The notes beneath the pieces are model-generated. The model was not told the origin of the DNA. It saw only the letters and a list, made by a program, of their open reading frames with translations, and made no database searches. This document shows, piece by piece, positions 1 to 13,521 of a stretch of 64,000 bases of DNA (positions are counted from its first letter, which is position 1; each line of letters begins with the position of its first letter). The position numbers and the translations under genes are program-made. Source of the DNA: Phytophthora sp. 'mugwort' (Eukaryota; Oomycota; Peronosporomycetes; Peronosporales; Peronosporaceae); the NCBI GenBank assembly GCA_033558025.1, contig JAUCEF010000004.1, forward strand, positions 248,001 through 312,000, given 5' to 3'.

Positions 1-183
1 GGTGACGTGAACAAACAGAATTCGTGGCGAAACCACAGATATGTGGGTCAAACTACGCGTAGTGTACGCGGGGATGGCGAAGGCATCCGATGCAGGCTCC
101 AACGGGCTCACAGCAGTGCATAGGCGTGGGAAGGCGGCGATAGCGGATAGTTGGCGGTGCAAAAGTGCAATGCAAAATGGACC

Positions 184-264
184 CGACAGCTGTGAGATTT
201 GAACTCACGCGGGTTACCCCAATAGATTTCTAGTCTATCGCCTTAACCACTCGGCCAAGCTGTC
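184..264 (-). tRNA. tRNA-Ser(AGA), unit L1
   Basis: Outermost left copy, with the long GTGGTG 5' flank. Its terminators appear as AAAA tracts at 174-177 and 161-164. Confidence 0.96.
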
Positions 265-629
265 ATTAAAATACGAAACAAATTCACTTCTTCACCACAT
301 TCGCCATACATTTCAAGACATTCCTACTAGCATTCTACACAACATACGCCGCCATGGACCACACTAACGGTCGTCCGCACCGTAGTTTGCCAACCTAGCG
401 ACTCTACCACCGCCCCATACCTTCTCACCGAAGCGTTGCCTCCTACTCCCCTATGTGTGTCTTCAACCGAATCGGTGCCTTCTAGGTCAGGGGACAACTC
501 GCTGCGCTGCTGGAACCACGCCACGGTTCGGCTACGTGTGGTGTCGGAAACAGAGGGCGGGTAGTGAGTCCAGTTGGCCCGGAGTTAGCTAAACAATTTC
601 GCGTACAGCTTAGTGGCAACATAAGAAGA

Positions 630-702
630 TATCGGAGGAGGGGATCGAACCCTCGATCTTGAGCGTGTTAAGCTCACGTCCTAACCACTAGACGACACCG
701 AC
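630..702 (-). tRNA. tRNA-Val(AAC), unit L1
   Basis: Type A upstream flank, marker 1. Same U6-U67 mismatch as the reference copy. Confidence 0.9.
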
Positions 703-1347
703 ACTCGAAACACGAACACACTTACCCGAATAAGACGCTTGCGCTACCGTTTACGGCACAACCAGACAGATATCTTCCCTATCAGCACTCATCGAATGCC
801 CGCCTCGGTATCATACCCTCTCGCATCGCATCAACCCACTCCAATATCACAACAGTGAGATCAATCCGAGACTGACTTACGGCCCATGACAGCCCCCACT
901 GTACGCGCATCTACTCCCGGCGGGGCTTACTAGTTCTCGGTGGCGCGTAGACCCCTCGAGACCGCAGCGTGGTAGATAAACATCAGCTACGAGGACCGTC
1001 TTGCCGCGCATCAATGTTGCCAGACTACGCCGTGTTTTGCCGGGAAAAGCTGTGGCGCGACTTTTTTTGTCCCTACTGCAGCCCGAATGCACTGTATTGA
1101 TCCGCTGCAGCTACCCTTCCGTCGTAGCAAATAGCCCAGTGGGGAACAAGCGCAGCTTTGATCAGGTGACGTGAACAAACAGAATTCGTGGCGAAACCAC
1201 AGATATGTGGGTCAAACTACGCGTAGTGTACGCGGGGATGGCGAAGGCATCCGATGCAGGCTCCAACGGGCTCACAGCAGTGCATAGGCGTGGGAAGGCG
1301 GCGATAGCGGATAGTTGGCGGTGCAAAAGTGCAATGCAAAATGGACC

Positions 1348-1428
1348 CGACAGCTGTGAGATTTGAACTCACGCGGGTTACCCCAATAGATTTCTAGTCT
1401 ATCGCCTTAACCACTCGGCCAAGCTGTC
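1348..1428 (-). tRNA. tRNA-Ser(AGA), unit L2
   Basis: 5' flank is the 1-bp-shorter GTGTG form. Confidence 0.96.
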
Positions 1429-1792
1429 ATTAAAATACGAAACAAATTCACTTCTTCACACATTCGCCATACATTTCAAGACATTCCTACTAGCATTCTA
1501 CACAACATACGCCGCCATGGACCACACTAACGGTCGTCCGCACCGTAGTTTGCCAACCTAGCGACTCTACCACCGCCCCATACCTTCTCACCGAAGCGTT
1601 GCCTCCTACTCCCCTATGTGTGTCTTCAACCGAATCGGTGCCTTCTAGGTCAGGGGACAACTCGCTGCGCTGCTGGAACCACGCCACGGTTCGGCTACGT
1701 GTGGTGTCGGAAACAGAGGGCGGGTAGTGAGTCCAGTTGGCCCGGAGTTAGCTAAACAATTTCGCGTACAGCTTAGTGGCAACATAAGAAGA

Positions 1793-1865
1793 TATCGGAG
1801 GAGGGGATCGAACCCTCGATCTTGAGCGTGTTAAGCTCACGTCCTAACCACTAGACGACACCGAC
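1793..1865 (-). tRNA. tRNA-Val(AAC), unit L2
   Basis: Type A flank, marker 1. Confidence 0.9.
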
Positions 1866-2510
1866 ACTCGAAACACGAACACACTTACCCGAATAAGACG
1901 CTTGCGCTACCGTTTACGGCACAACCAGACAGATATCTTCCCTATCAGCACTCATCGAATGCCCGCCTCGGTATCATACCCTCTCGCATCGCATCAACCC
2001 ACTCCAATATCACAACAGTGAGATCAATCCGAGACTGACTTACGGCCCATGACAGCCCCCACTGTACGCGCATCTACTCCCGGCGGGGCTTACTAGTTCT
2101 CGGTGGCGCGTAGACCCCTCGAGACCGCAGCGTGGTAGATAAACATCAGCTACGAGGACCGTCTTGCCGCGCATCAATGTTGCCAGACTACGCCGTGTTT
2201 TGCCGGGAAAAGCTGTGGCGCGACTTTTTTTGTCCCTACTGCAGCCCGAATGCACTGTATTGATCCGCTGCAGCTACCCTTCCGTCGTAGCAAATAGCCC
2301 AGTGGGGAACAAGCGCAGCTTTGATCAGGTGACGTGAACAAACAGAATTCGTGGCGAAACCACAGATATGTGGGTCAAACTACGCGTAGTGTACGCGGGG
2401 ATGGCGAAGGCATCCGATGCAGGCTCCAACGGGCTCACAGCAGTGCATAGGCGTGGGAAGGCGGCGATAGCGGATAGTTGGCGGTGCAAAAGTGCAATGC
2501 AAAATGGACC

Positions 2511-2591
2511 CGACAGCTGTGAGATTTGAACTCACGCGGGTTACCCCAATAGATTTCTAGTCTATCGCCTTAACCACTCGGCCAAGCTGTC
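2511..2591 (-). tRNA. tRNA-Ser(AGA), unit L3
   Basis: Long GTGGTG 5' flank. Confidence 0.96.
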
Positions 2592-2956
2592 ATTAAAATA
2601 CGAAACAAATTCACTTCTTCACCACATTCGCCATACATTTCAAGACATTCCTACTAGCATTCTACACAACATACGCCGCCATGGACCACACTAACGGTCG
2701 TCCGCACCGTAGTTTGCCAACCTAGCGACTCTACCACCGCCCCATACCTTCTCACCGAAGCGTTGCCTCCTACTCCCCTATGTGTGTCTTCAACCGAATC
2801 GGTGCCTTCTAGGTCAGGGGACAACTCGCTGCGCTGCTGGAACCACGCCACGGTTCGGCTACGTGTGGTGTCGGAAACAGAGGGCGGGTAGTGAGTCCAG
2901 TTGGCCCGGAGTTAGCTAAACAATTTCGCGTACAGCTTAGTGGCAACATAAGAAGA

Positions 2957-3029
2957 TATCGGAGGAGGGGATCGAACCCTCGATCTTGAGCGTGTTAAGC
3001 TCACGTCCTAACCACTAGACGACACCGAC
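2957..3029 (-). tRNA. tRNA-Val(AAC), unit L3
   Basis: First of six successive type B flanks (L3-L8), marker 1. Confidence 0.9.
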
Positions 3030-3677
3030 ACTCGAAACACGAACACATTTACCCGAATAATAAGACGCTTGCGCTACCGTTTACGGCACAACCAGACAGA
3101 TATCTTCCCTATCAGCACTCATCGAATGCCCGCCTCGGTATCATACCCTCTCGCATCGCATCAACCCACTCCAATATCACAACAGTGAGATCAATCCGAG
3201 ACTGACTTACGGCCCATGACAGCCCCCACTGTACGCGCATCTACTCCCGGCGGGGCTTACTAGTTCTCGGTGGCGCGTAGACCCCTCGAGACCGCAGCGT
3301 GGTAGATAAACATCAGCTACGAGGACCGTCTTGCCGCGCATCAATGTTGCCAGACTACGCCGTGTTTTGCCGGGAAAAGCTGTGGCGCGACTTTTTTTGT
3401 CCCTACTGCAGCCCGAATGCACTGTATTGATCCGCTGCAGCTACCCTTCCGTCGTAGCAAATAGCCCAGTGGGGAACAAGCGCAGCTTTGATCAGGTGAC
3501 GTGAACAAACAGAATTCGTGGCGAAACCACAGATATGTGGGTCAAACTACGCGTAGTGTACGCGGGGATGGCGAAGGCATCCGATGCAGGCTCCAACGGG
3601 CTCACAGCAGTGCATAGGCGTGGGAAGGCGGCGATAGCGGATAGTTGGCGGTGCAAAAGTGCAATGCAAAATGGACC

Positions 3678-3758
3678 CGACAGCTGTGAGATTTGAACTC
3701 ACGCGGGTTACCCCAATAGATTTCTAGTCTATCGCCTTAACCACTCGGCCAAGCTGTC
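3678..3758 (-). tRNA. tRNA-Ser(AGA), unit L4
   Basis: Long 5' flank. Confidence 0.96.
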
Positions 3759-4123
3759 ATTAAAATACGAAACAAATTCACTTCTTCACCACATTCGCCA
3801 TACATTTCAAGACATTCCTACTAGCATTCTACACAACATACGCCGCCATGGACCACACTAACGGTCGTCCGCACCGTAGTTTGCCAACCTAGCGACTCTA
3901 CCACCGCCCCATACCTTCTCACCGAAGCGTTGCCTCCTACTCCCCTATGTGTGTCTTCAACCGAATCGGTGCCTTCTAGGTCAGGGGACAACTCGCTGCG
4001 CTGCTGGAACCACGCCACGGTTCGGCTACGTGTGGTGTCGGAAACAGAGGGCGGGTAGTGAGTCCAGTTGGCCCGGAGTTAGCTAAACAATTTCGCGTAC
4101 AGCTTAGTGGCAACATAAGAAGA

Positions 4124-4196
4124 TATCGGAGGAGGGGATCGAACCCTCGATCTTGAGCGTGTTAAGCTCACGTCCTAACCACTAGACGACACCGAC
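4124..4196 (-). tRNA. tRNA-Val(AAC), unit L4
   Basis: Type B flank, marker 1. Confidence 0.9.
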
Positions 4197-4844
4197 ACTC
4201 GAAACACGAACACATTTACCCGAATAATAAGACGCTTGCGCTACCGTTTACGGCACAACCAGACAGATATCTTCCCTATCAGCACTCATCGAATGCCCGC
4301 CTCGGTATCATACCCTCTCGCATCGCATCAACCCACTCCAATATCACAACAGTGAGATCAATCCGAGACTGACTTACGGCCCATGACAGCCCCCACTGTA
4401 CGCGCATCTACTCCCGGCGGGGCTTACTAGTTCTCGGTGGCGCGTAGACCCCTCGAGACCGCAGCGTGGTAGATAAACATCAGCTACGAGGACCGTCTTG
4501 CCGCGCATCAATGTTGCCAGACTACGCCGTGTTTTGCCGGGAAAAGCTGTGGCGCGACTTTTTTTGTCCCTACTGCAGCCCGAATGCACTGTATTGATCC
4601 GCTGCAGCTACCCTTCCGTCGTAGCAAATAGCCCAGTGGGGAACAAGCGCAGCTTTGATCAGGTGACGTGAACAAACAGAATTCGTGGCGAAACCACAGA
4701 TATGTGGGTCAAACTACGCGTAGTGTACGCGGGGATGGCGAAGGCATCCGATGCAGGCTCCAACGGGCTCACAGCAGTGCATAGGCGTGGGAAGGCGGCG
4801 ATAGCGGATAGTTGGCGGTGCAAAAGTGCAATGCAAAATGGACC

Positions 4845-4925
4845 CGACAGCTGTGAGATTTGAACTCACGCGGGTTACCCCAATAGATTTCTAGTCTATC
4901 GCCTTAACCACTCGGCCAAGCTGTC
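4845..4925 (-). tRNA. tRNA-Ser(AGA), unit L5
   Basis: Short GTGTG 5' flank. Confidence 0.96.
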
Positions 4926-5289
4926 ATTAAAATACGAAACAAATTCACTTCTTCACACATTCGCCATACATTTCAAGACATTCCTACTAGCATTCTACAC
5001 AACATACGCCGCCATGGACCACACTAACGGTCGTCCGCACCGTAGTTTGCCAACCTAGCGACTCTACCACCGCCCCATACCTTCTCACCGAAGCGTTGCC
5101 TCCTACTCCCCTATGTGTGTCTTCAACCGAATCGGTGCCTTCTAGGTCAGGGGACAACTCGCTGCGCTGCTGGAACCACGCCACGGTTCGGCTACGTGTG
5201 GTGTCGGAAACAGAGGGCGGGTAGTGAGTCCAGTTGGCCCGGAGTTAGCTAAACAATTTCGCGTACAGCTTAGTGGCAACATAAGAAGA

Positions 5290-5362
5290 TATCGGAGGAG
5301 GGGATCGAACCCTCGATCTTGAGCGTGTTAAGCTCACGTCCTAACCACTAGACGACACCGAC
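5290..5362 (-). tRNA. tRNA-Val(AAC), unit L5
   Basis: Type B flank, marker 1. Confidence 0.9.
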
Positions 5363-6010
5363 ACTCGAAACACGAACACATTTACCCGAATAATAAGACG
5401 CTTGCGCTACCGTTTACGGCACAACCAGACAGATATCTTCCCTATCAGCACTCATCGAATGCCCGCCTCGGTATCATACCCTCTCGCATCGCATCAACCC
5501 ACTCCAATATCACAACAGTGAGATCAATCCGAGACTGACTTACGGCCCATGACAGCCCCCACTGTACGCGCATCTACTCCCGGCGGGGCTTACTAGTTCT
5601 CGGTGGCGCGTAGACCCCTCGAGACCGCAGCGTGGTAGATAAACATCAGCTACGAGGACCGTCTTGCCGCGCATCAATGTTGCCAGACTACGCCGTGTTT
5701 TGCCGGGAAAAGCTGTGGCGCGACTTTTTTTGTCCCTACTGCAGCCCGAATGCACTGTATTGATCCGCTGCAGCTACCCTTCCGTCGTAGCAAATAGCCC
5801 AGTGGGGAACAAGCGCAGCTTTGATCAGGTGACGTGAACAAACAGAATTCGTGGCGAAACCACAGATATGTGGGTCAAACTACGCGTAGTGTACGCGGGG
5901 ATGGCGAAGGCATCCGATGCAGGCTCCAACGGGCTCACAGCAGTGCATAGGCGTGGGAAGGCGGCGATAGCGGATAGTTGGCGGTGCAAAAGTGCAATGC
6001 AAAATGGACC

Positions 6011-6091
6011 CGACAGCTGTGAGATTTGAACTCACGCGGGTTACCCCAATAGATTTCTAGTCTATCGCCTTAACCACTCGGCCAAGCTGTC
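6011..6091 (-). tRNA. tRNA-Ser(AGA), unit L6
   Basis: Long 5' flank. Confidence 0.96.
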
Positions 6092-6456
6092 ATTAAAATA
6101 CGAAACAAATTCACTTCTTCACCACATTCGCCATACATTTCAAGACATTCCTACTAGCATTCTACACAACATACGCCGCCATGGACCACACTAACGGTCG
6201 TCCGCACCGTAGTTTGCCAACCTAGCGACTCTACCACCGCCCCATACCTTCTCACCGAAGCGTTGCCTCCTACTCCCCTATGTGTGTCTTCAACCGAATC
6301 GGTGCCTTCTAGGTCAGGGGACAACTCGCTGCGCTGCTGGAACCACGCCACGGTTCGGCTACGTGTGGTGTCGGAAACAGAGGGCGGGTAGTGAGTCCAG
6401 TTGGCCCGGAGTTAGCTAAACAATTTCGCGTACAGCTTAGTGGCAACATAAGAAGA

Positions 6457-6529
6457 TATCGGAGGAGGGGATCGAACCCTCGATCTTGAGCGTGTTAAGC
6501 TCACGTCCTAACCACTAGACGACACCGAC
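6457..6529 (-). tRNA. tRNA-Val(AAC), unit L6
   Basis: Type B flank, marker 1. Confidence 0.9.
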
Positions 6530-7177
6530 ACTCGAAACACGAACACATTTACCCGAATAATAAGACGCTTGCGCTACCGTTTACGGCACAACCAGACAGA
6601 TATCTTCCCTATCAGCACTCATCGAATGCCCGCCTCGGTATCATACCCTCTCGCATCGCATCAACCCACTCCAATATCACAACAGTGAGATCAATCCGAG
6701 ACTGACTTACGGCCCATGACAGCCCCCACTGTACGCGCATCTACTCCCGGCGGGGCTTACTAGTTCTCGGTGGCGCGTAGACCCCTCGAGACCGCAGCGT
6801 GGTAGATAAACATCAGCTACGAGGACCGTCTTGCCGCGCATCAATGTTGCCAGACTACGCCGTGTTTTGCCGGGAAAAGCTGTGGCGCGACTTTTTTTGT
6901 CCCTACTGCAGCCCGAATGCACTGTATTGATCCGCTGCAGCTACCCTTCCGTCGTAGCAAATAGCCCAGTGGGGAACAAGCGCAGCTTTGATCAGGTGAC
7001 GTGAACAAACAGAATTCGTGGCGAAACCACAGATATGTGGGTCAAACTACGCGTAGTGTACGCGGGGATGGCGAAGGCATCCGATGCAGGCTCCAACGGG
7101 CTCACAGCAGTGCATAGGCGTGGGAAGGCGGCGATAGCGGATAGTTGGCGGTGCAAAAGTGCAATGCAAAATGGACC

Positions 7178-7258
7178 CGACAGCTGTGAGATTTGAACTC
7201 ACGCGGGTTACCCCAATAGATTTCTAGTCTATCGCCTTAACCACTCGGCCAAGCTGTC
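7178..7258 (-). tRNA. tRNA-Ser(AGA), unit L7
   Basis: Short 5' flank. Confidence 0.96.
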
Positions 7259-7622
7259 ATTAAAATACGAAACAAATTCACTTCTTCACACATTCGCCAT
7301 ACATTTCAAGACATTCCTACTAGCATTCTACACAACATACGCCGCCATGGACCACACTAACGGTCGTCCGCACCGTAGTTTGCCAACCTAGCGACTCTAC
7401 CACCGCCCCATACCTTCTCACCGAAGCGTTGCCTCCTACTCCCCTATGTGTGTCTTCAACCGAATCGGTGCCTTCTAGGTCAGGGGACAACTCGCTGCGC
7501 TGCTGGAACCACGCCACGGTTCGGCTACGTGTGGTGTCGGAAACAGAGGGCGGGTAGTGAGTCCAGTTGGCCCGGAGTTAGCTAAACAATTTCGCGTACA
7601 GCTTAGTGGCAACATAAGAAGA

Positions 7623-7695
7623 TATCGGAGGAGGGGATCGAACCCTCGATCTTGAGCGTGTTAAGCTCACGTCCTAACCACTAGACGACACCGAC
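7623..7695 (-). tRNA. tRNA-Val(AAC), unit L7
   Basis: Type B flank, marker 1. Confidence 0.9.
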
Positions 7696-8343
7696 ACTCG
7701 AAACACGAACACATTTACCCGAATAATAAGACGCTTGCGCTACCGTTTACGGCACAACCAGACAGATATCTTCCCTATCAGCACTCATCGAATGCCCGCC
7801 TCGGTATCATACCCTCTCGCATCGCATCAACCCACTCCAATATCACAACAGTGAGATCAATCCGAGACTGACTTACGGCCCATGACAGCCCCCACTGTAC
7901 GCGCATCTACTCCCGGCGGGGCTTACTAGTTCTCGGTGGCGCGTAGACCCCTCGAGACCGCAGCGTGGTAGATAAACATCAGCTACGAGGACCGTCTTGC
8001 CGCGCATCAATGTTGCCAGACTACGCCGTGTTTTGCCGGGAAAAGCTGTGGCGCGACTTTTTTTGTCCCTACTGCAGCCCGAATGCACTGTATTGATCCG
8101 CTGCAGCTACCCTTCCGTCGTAGCAAATAGCCCAGTGGGGAACAAGCGCAGCTTTGATCAGGTGACGTGAACAAACAGAATTCGTGGCGAAACCACAGAT
8201 ATGTGGGTCAAACTACGCGTAGTGTACGCGGGGATGGCGAAGGCATCCGATGCAGGCTCCAACGGGCTCACAGCAGTGCATAGGCGTGGGAAGGCGGCGA
8301 TAGCGGATAGTTGGCGGTGCAAAAGTGCAATGCAAAATGGACC

Positions 8344-8424
8344 CGACAGCTGTGAGATTTGAACTCACGCGGGTTACCCCAATAGATTTCTAGTCTATCG
8401 CCTTAACCACTCGGCCAAGCTGTC
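8344..8424 (-). tRNA. tRNA-Ser(AGA), unit L8
   Basis: Short 5' flank. Confidence 0.96.
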
Positions 8425-8788
8425 ATTAAAATACGAAACAAATTCACTTCTTCACACATTCGCCATACATTTCAAGACATTCCTACTAGCATTCTACACA
8501 ACATACGCCGCCATGGACCACACTAACGGTCGTCCGCACCGTAGTTTGCCAACCTAGCGACTCTACCACCGCCCCATACCTTCTCACCGAAGCGTTGCCT
8601 CCTACTCCCCTATGTGTGTCTTCAACCGAATCGGTGCCTTCTAGGTCAGGGGACAACTCGCTGCGCTGCTGGAACCACGCCACGGTTCGGCTACGTGTGG
8701 TGTCGGAAACAGAGGGCGGGTAGTGAGTCCAGTTGGCCCGGAGTTAGCTAAACAATTTCGCGTACAGCTTAGTGGCAACATAAGAAGA

Positions 8789-8861
8789 TATCGGAGGAGG
8801 GGATCGAACCCTCGATCTTGAGCGTGTTAAGCTCACGTCCTAACCACTAGACGACACCGAC
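8789..8861 (-). tRNA. tRNA-Val(AAC), unit L8
   Basis: Last of the L3-L8 type B run, marker 1. Confidence 0.9.
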
Positions 8862-9509
8862 ACTCGAAACACGAACACATTTACCCGAATAATAAGACGC
8901 TTGCGCTACCGTTTACGGCACAACCAGACAGATATCTTCCCTATCAGCACTCATCGAATGCCCGCCTCGGTATCATACCCTCTCGCATCGCATCAACCCA
9001 CTCCAATATCACAACAGTGAGATCAATCCGAGACTGACTTACGGCCCATGACAGCCCCCACTGTACGCGCATCTACTCCCGGCGGGGCTTACTAGTTCTC
9101 GGTGGCGCGTAGACCCCTCGAGACCGCAGCGTGGTAGATAAACATCAGCTACGAGGACCGTCTTGCCGCGCATCAATGTTGCCAGACTACGCCGTGTTTT
9201 GCCGGGAAAAGCTGTGGCGCGACTTTTTTTGTCCCTACTGCAGCCCGAATGCACTGTATTGATCCGCTGCAGCTACCCTTCCGTCGTAGCAAATAGCCCA
9301 GTGGGGAACAAGCGCAGCTTTGATCAGGTGACGTGAACAAACAGAATTCGTGGCGAAACCACAGATATGTGGGTCAAACTACGCGTAGTGTACGCGGGGA
9401 TGGCGAAGGCATCCGATGCAGGCTCCAACGGGCTCACAGCAGTGCATAGGCGTGGGAAGGCGGCGATAGCGGATAGTTGGCGGTGCAAAAGTGCAATGCA
9501 AAATGGACC

Positions 9510-9590
9510 CGACAGCTGTGAGATTTGAACTCACGCGGGTTACCCCAATAGATTTCTAGTCTATCGCCTTAACCACTCGGCCAAGCTGTC
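9510..9590 (-). tRNA. tRNA-Ser(AGA), unit L9
   Basis: Long 5' flank, as in all units from here to L16. Confidence 0.96.
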
Positions 9591-9955
9591 ATTAAAATAC
9601 GAAACAAATTCACTTCTTCACCACATTCGCCATACATTTCAAGACATTCCTACTAGCATTCTACACAACATACGCCGCCATGGACCACACTAACGGTCGT
9701 CCGCACCGTAGTTTGCCAACCTAGCGACTCTACCACCGCCCCATACCTTCTCACCGAAGCGTTGCCTCCTACTCCCCTATGTGTGTCTTCAACCGAATCG
9801 GTGCCTTCTAGGTCAGGGGACAACTCGCTGCGCTGCTGGAACCACGCCACGGTTCGGCTACGTGTGGTGTCGGAAACAGAGGGCGGGTAGTGAGTCCAGT
9901 TGGCCCGGAGTTAGCTAAACAATTTCGCGTACAGCTTAGTGGCAACATAAGAAGA

Positions 9956-10028
9956 TATCGGAGGAGGGGATCGAACCCTCGATCTTGAGCGTGTTAAGCT
10001 CACGTCCTAACCACTAGACGACACCGAC
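9956..10028 (-). tRNA. tRNA-Val(AAC), unit L9
   Basis: Type A flank, marker 1. Confidence 0.9.
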
Positions 10029-10673
10029 ACTCGAAACACGAACACACTTACCCGAATAAGACGCTTGCGCTACCGTTTACGGCACAACCAGACAGATATC
10101 TTCCCTATCAGCACTCATCGAATGCCCGCCTCGGTATCATACCCTCTCGCATCGCATCAACCCACTCCAATATCACAACAGTGAGATCAATCCGAGACTG
10201 ACTTACGGCCCATGACAGCCCCCACTGTACGCGCATCTACTCCCGGCGGGGCTTACTAGTTCTCGGTGGCGCGTAGACCCCTCGAGACCGCAGCGTGGTA
10301 GATAAACATCAGCTACGAGGACCGTCTTGCCGCGCATCAATGTTGCCAGACTACGCCGTGTTTTGCCGGGAAAAGCTGTGGCGCGACTTTTTTTGTCCCT
10401 ACTGCAGCCCGAATGCACTGTATTGATCCGCTGCAGCTACCCTTCCGTCGTAGCAAATAGCCCAGTGGGGAACAAGCGCAGCTTTGATCAGGTGACGTGA
10501 ACAAACAGAATTCGTGGCGAAACCACAGATATGTGGGTCAAACTACGCGTAGTGTACGCGGGGATGGCGAAGGCATCCGATGCAGGCTCCAACGGGCTCA
10601 CAGCAGTGCATAGGCGTGGGAAGGCGGCGATAGCGGATAGTTGGCGGTGCAAAAGTGCAATGCAAAATGGACC

Positions 10674-10754
10674 CGACAGCTGTGAGATTTGAACTCACGC
10701 GGGTTACCCCAATAGATTTCTAGTCTATCGCCTTAACCACTCGGCCAAGCTGTC
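10674..10754 (-). tRNA. tRNA-Ser(AGA), unit L10
   Basis: Long 5' flank. L10-L15 alternate between type C and type A units. Confidence 0.96.
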
Positions 10755-11119
10755 ATTAAAATACGAAACAAATTCACTTCTTCACCACATTCGCCATACA
10801 TTTCAAGACATTCCTACTAGCATTCTACACAACATACGCCGCCATGGACCACACTAACGGTCGTCCGCACCGTAGTTTGCCAACCTAGCGACTCTACCAC
10901 CGCCCCATACCTTCTCACCGAAGCGTTGCCTCCTACTCCCCTATGTGTGTCTTCAACCGAATCGGTGCCTTCTAGGTCAGGGGACAACTCGCTGCGCTGC
11001 TGGAACCACGCCACGGTTCGGCTACGTGTGGTGTCGGAAACAGAGGGCGGGTAGTGAGTCCAGTTGGCCCGGAGTTAGCTAAACAATTTCGCGTACAGCT
11101 TAGTGGCAACATAAGAAGA

Positions 11120-11192
11120 TATCGGAGGAGGGGATCGAACCCTCGATCTTGAGCGTGTTAAGCTCACGTCCTAACCACTAGACGACACCGAC
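11120..11192 (-). tRNA. tRNA-Val(AAC), unit L10
   Basis: First type C flank (extra C at about 11,270 on the plus strand), marker 1. Confidence 0.9.
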
Positions 11193-11838
11193 ACTCGAAA
11201 CACGAACACATTTACCCGAATAAGACGCTTGCGCTACCGTTTACGGCACAACCAGACAGATATCTTCCCCTATCAGCACTCATCGAATGCCCGCCTCGAT
11301 ATCATACCCTCTCGCATCGCATCAACCCACTCCAATATCACAACAGTGAGATCAATCCGAGACTGACTTACGGCCCATGACAGCCCCCACTGTACGCGCA
11401 TCTACTCCCGGCGGGGCTTACTAGTTCTCGGTGGCGCGTAGACCCCTCGAGACCGCAGCGTGGTAGATAAACATCAGCTACGAGGACCGTCTTGCCGCGC
11501 ATCAATGTTGCCAGACTACGCCGTGTTTTGCCGGGAAAAGCTGTGGCGCGACTTTTTTTGTCCCTACTGCAGCCCGAATGCACTGTATTGATCCGCTGCA
11601 GCTACCCTTCCGTCGTAGCAAATAGCCCAGTGGGGAACAAGCGCAGCTTTGATCAGGTGACGTGAACAAACAGAATTCGTGGCGAAACCACAGATATGTG
11701 GGTCAAACTACGCGTAGTGTACGCGGGGATGGCGAAGGCATCCGATGCAGGCTCCAACGGGCTCACAGCAGTGCATAGGCGTGGGAAGGCGGCGATAGCG
11801 GATAGTTGGCGGTGCAAAAGTGCAATGCAAAATGGACC

Positions 11839-11919
11839 CGACAGCTGTGAGATTTGAACTCACGCGGGTTACCCCAATAGATTTCTAGTCTATCGCCTTA
11901 ACCACTCGGCCAAGCTGTC
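11839..11919 (-). tRNA. tRNA-Ser(AGA), unit L11
   Basis: Long 5' flank. Confidence 0.96.
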
Positions 11920-12284
11920 ATTAAAATACGAAACAAATTCACTTCTTCACCACATTCGCCATACATTTCAAGACATTCCTACTAGCATTCTACACAACAT
12001 ACGCCGCCATGGACCACACTAACGGTCGTCCGCACCGTAGTTTGCCAACCTAGCGACTCTACCACCGCCCCATACCTTCTCACCGAAGCGTTGCCTCCTA
12101 CTCCCCTATGTGTGTCTTCAACCGAATCGGTGCCTTCTAGGTCAGGGGACAACTCGCTGCGCTGCTGGAACCACGCCACGGTTCGGCTACGTGTGGTGTC
12201 GGAAACAGAGGGCGGGTAGTGAGTCCAGTTGGCCCGGAGTTAGCTAAACAATTTCGCGTACAGCTTAGTGGCAACATAAGAAGA

Positions 12285-12357
12285 TATCGGAGGAGGGGAT
12301 CGAACCCTCGATCTTGAGCGTGTTAAGCTCACGTCCTAACCACTAGACGACACCGAC
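12285..12357 (-). tRNA. tRNA-Val(AAC), unit L11
   Basis: Type A flank, marker 1. Confidence 0.9.
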
Positions 12358-13002
12358 ACTCGAAACACGAACACACTTACCCGAATAAGACGCTTGCGCT
12401 ACCGTTTACGGCACAACCAGACAGATATCTTCCCTATCAGCACTCATCGAATGCCCGCCTCGGTATCATACCCTCTCGCATCGCATCAACCCACTCCAAT
12501 ATCACAACAGTGAGATCAATCCGAGACTGACTTACGGCCCATGACAGCCCCCACTGTACGCGCATCTACTCCCGGCGGGGCTTACTAGTTCTCGGTGGCG
12601 CGTAGACCCCTCGAGACCGCAGCGTGGTAGATAAACATCAGCTACGAGGACCGTCTTGCCGCGCATCAATGTTGCCAGACTACGCCGTGTTTTGCCGGGA
12701 AAAGCTGTGGCGCGACTTTTTTTGTCCCTACTGCAGCCCGAATGCACTGTATTGATCCGCTGCAGCTACCCTTCCGTCGTAGCAAATAGCCCAGTGGGGA
12801 ACAAGCGCAGCTTTGATCAGGTGACGTGAACAAACAGAATTCGTGGCGAAACCACAGATATGTGGGTCAAACTACGCGTAGTGTACGCGGGGATGGCGAA
12901 GGCATCCGATGCAGGCTCCAACGGGCTCACAGCAGTGCATAGGCGTGGGAAGGCGGCGATAGCGGATAGTTGGCGGTGCAAAAGTGCAATGCAAAATGGA
13001 CC

Positions 13003-13083
13003 CGACAGCTGTGAGATTTGAACTCACGCGGGTTACCCCAATAGATTTCTAGTCTATCGCCTTAACCACTCGGCCAAGCTGTC
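13003..13083 (-). tRNA. tRNA-Ser(AGA), unit L12
   Basis: Long 5' flank. Confidence 0.96.
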
Positions 13084-13448
13084 ATTAAAATACGAAACAA
13101 ATTCACTTCTTCACCACATTCGCCATACATTTCAAGACATTCCTACTAGCATTCTACACAACATACGCCGCCATGGACCACACTAACGGTCGTCCGCACC
13201 GTAGTTTGCCAACCTAGCGACTCTACCACCGCCCCATACCTTCTCACCGAAGCGTTGCCTCCTACTCCCCTATGTGTGTCTTCAACCGAATCGGTGCCTT
13301 CTAGGTCAGGGGACAACTCGCTGCGCTGCTGGAACCACGCCACGGTTCGGCTACGTGTGGTGTCGGAAACAGAGGGCGGGTAGTGAGTCCAGTTGGCCCG
13401 GAGTTAGCTAAACAATTTCGCGTACAGCTTAGTGGCAACATAAGAAGA

Positions 13449-13521
13449 TATCGGAGGAGGGGATCGAACCCTCGATCTTGAGCGTGTTAAGCTCACGTCC
13501 TAACCACTAGACGACACCGAC
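13449..13521 (-). tRNA. tRNA-Val(AAC), unit L12
   Basis: Type C flank, marker 1. Confidence 0.9.
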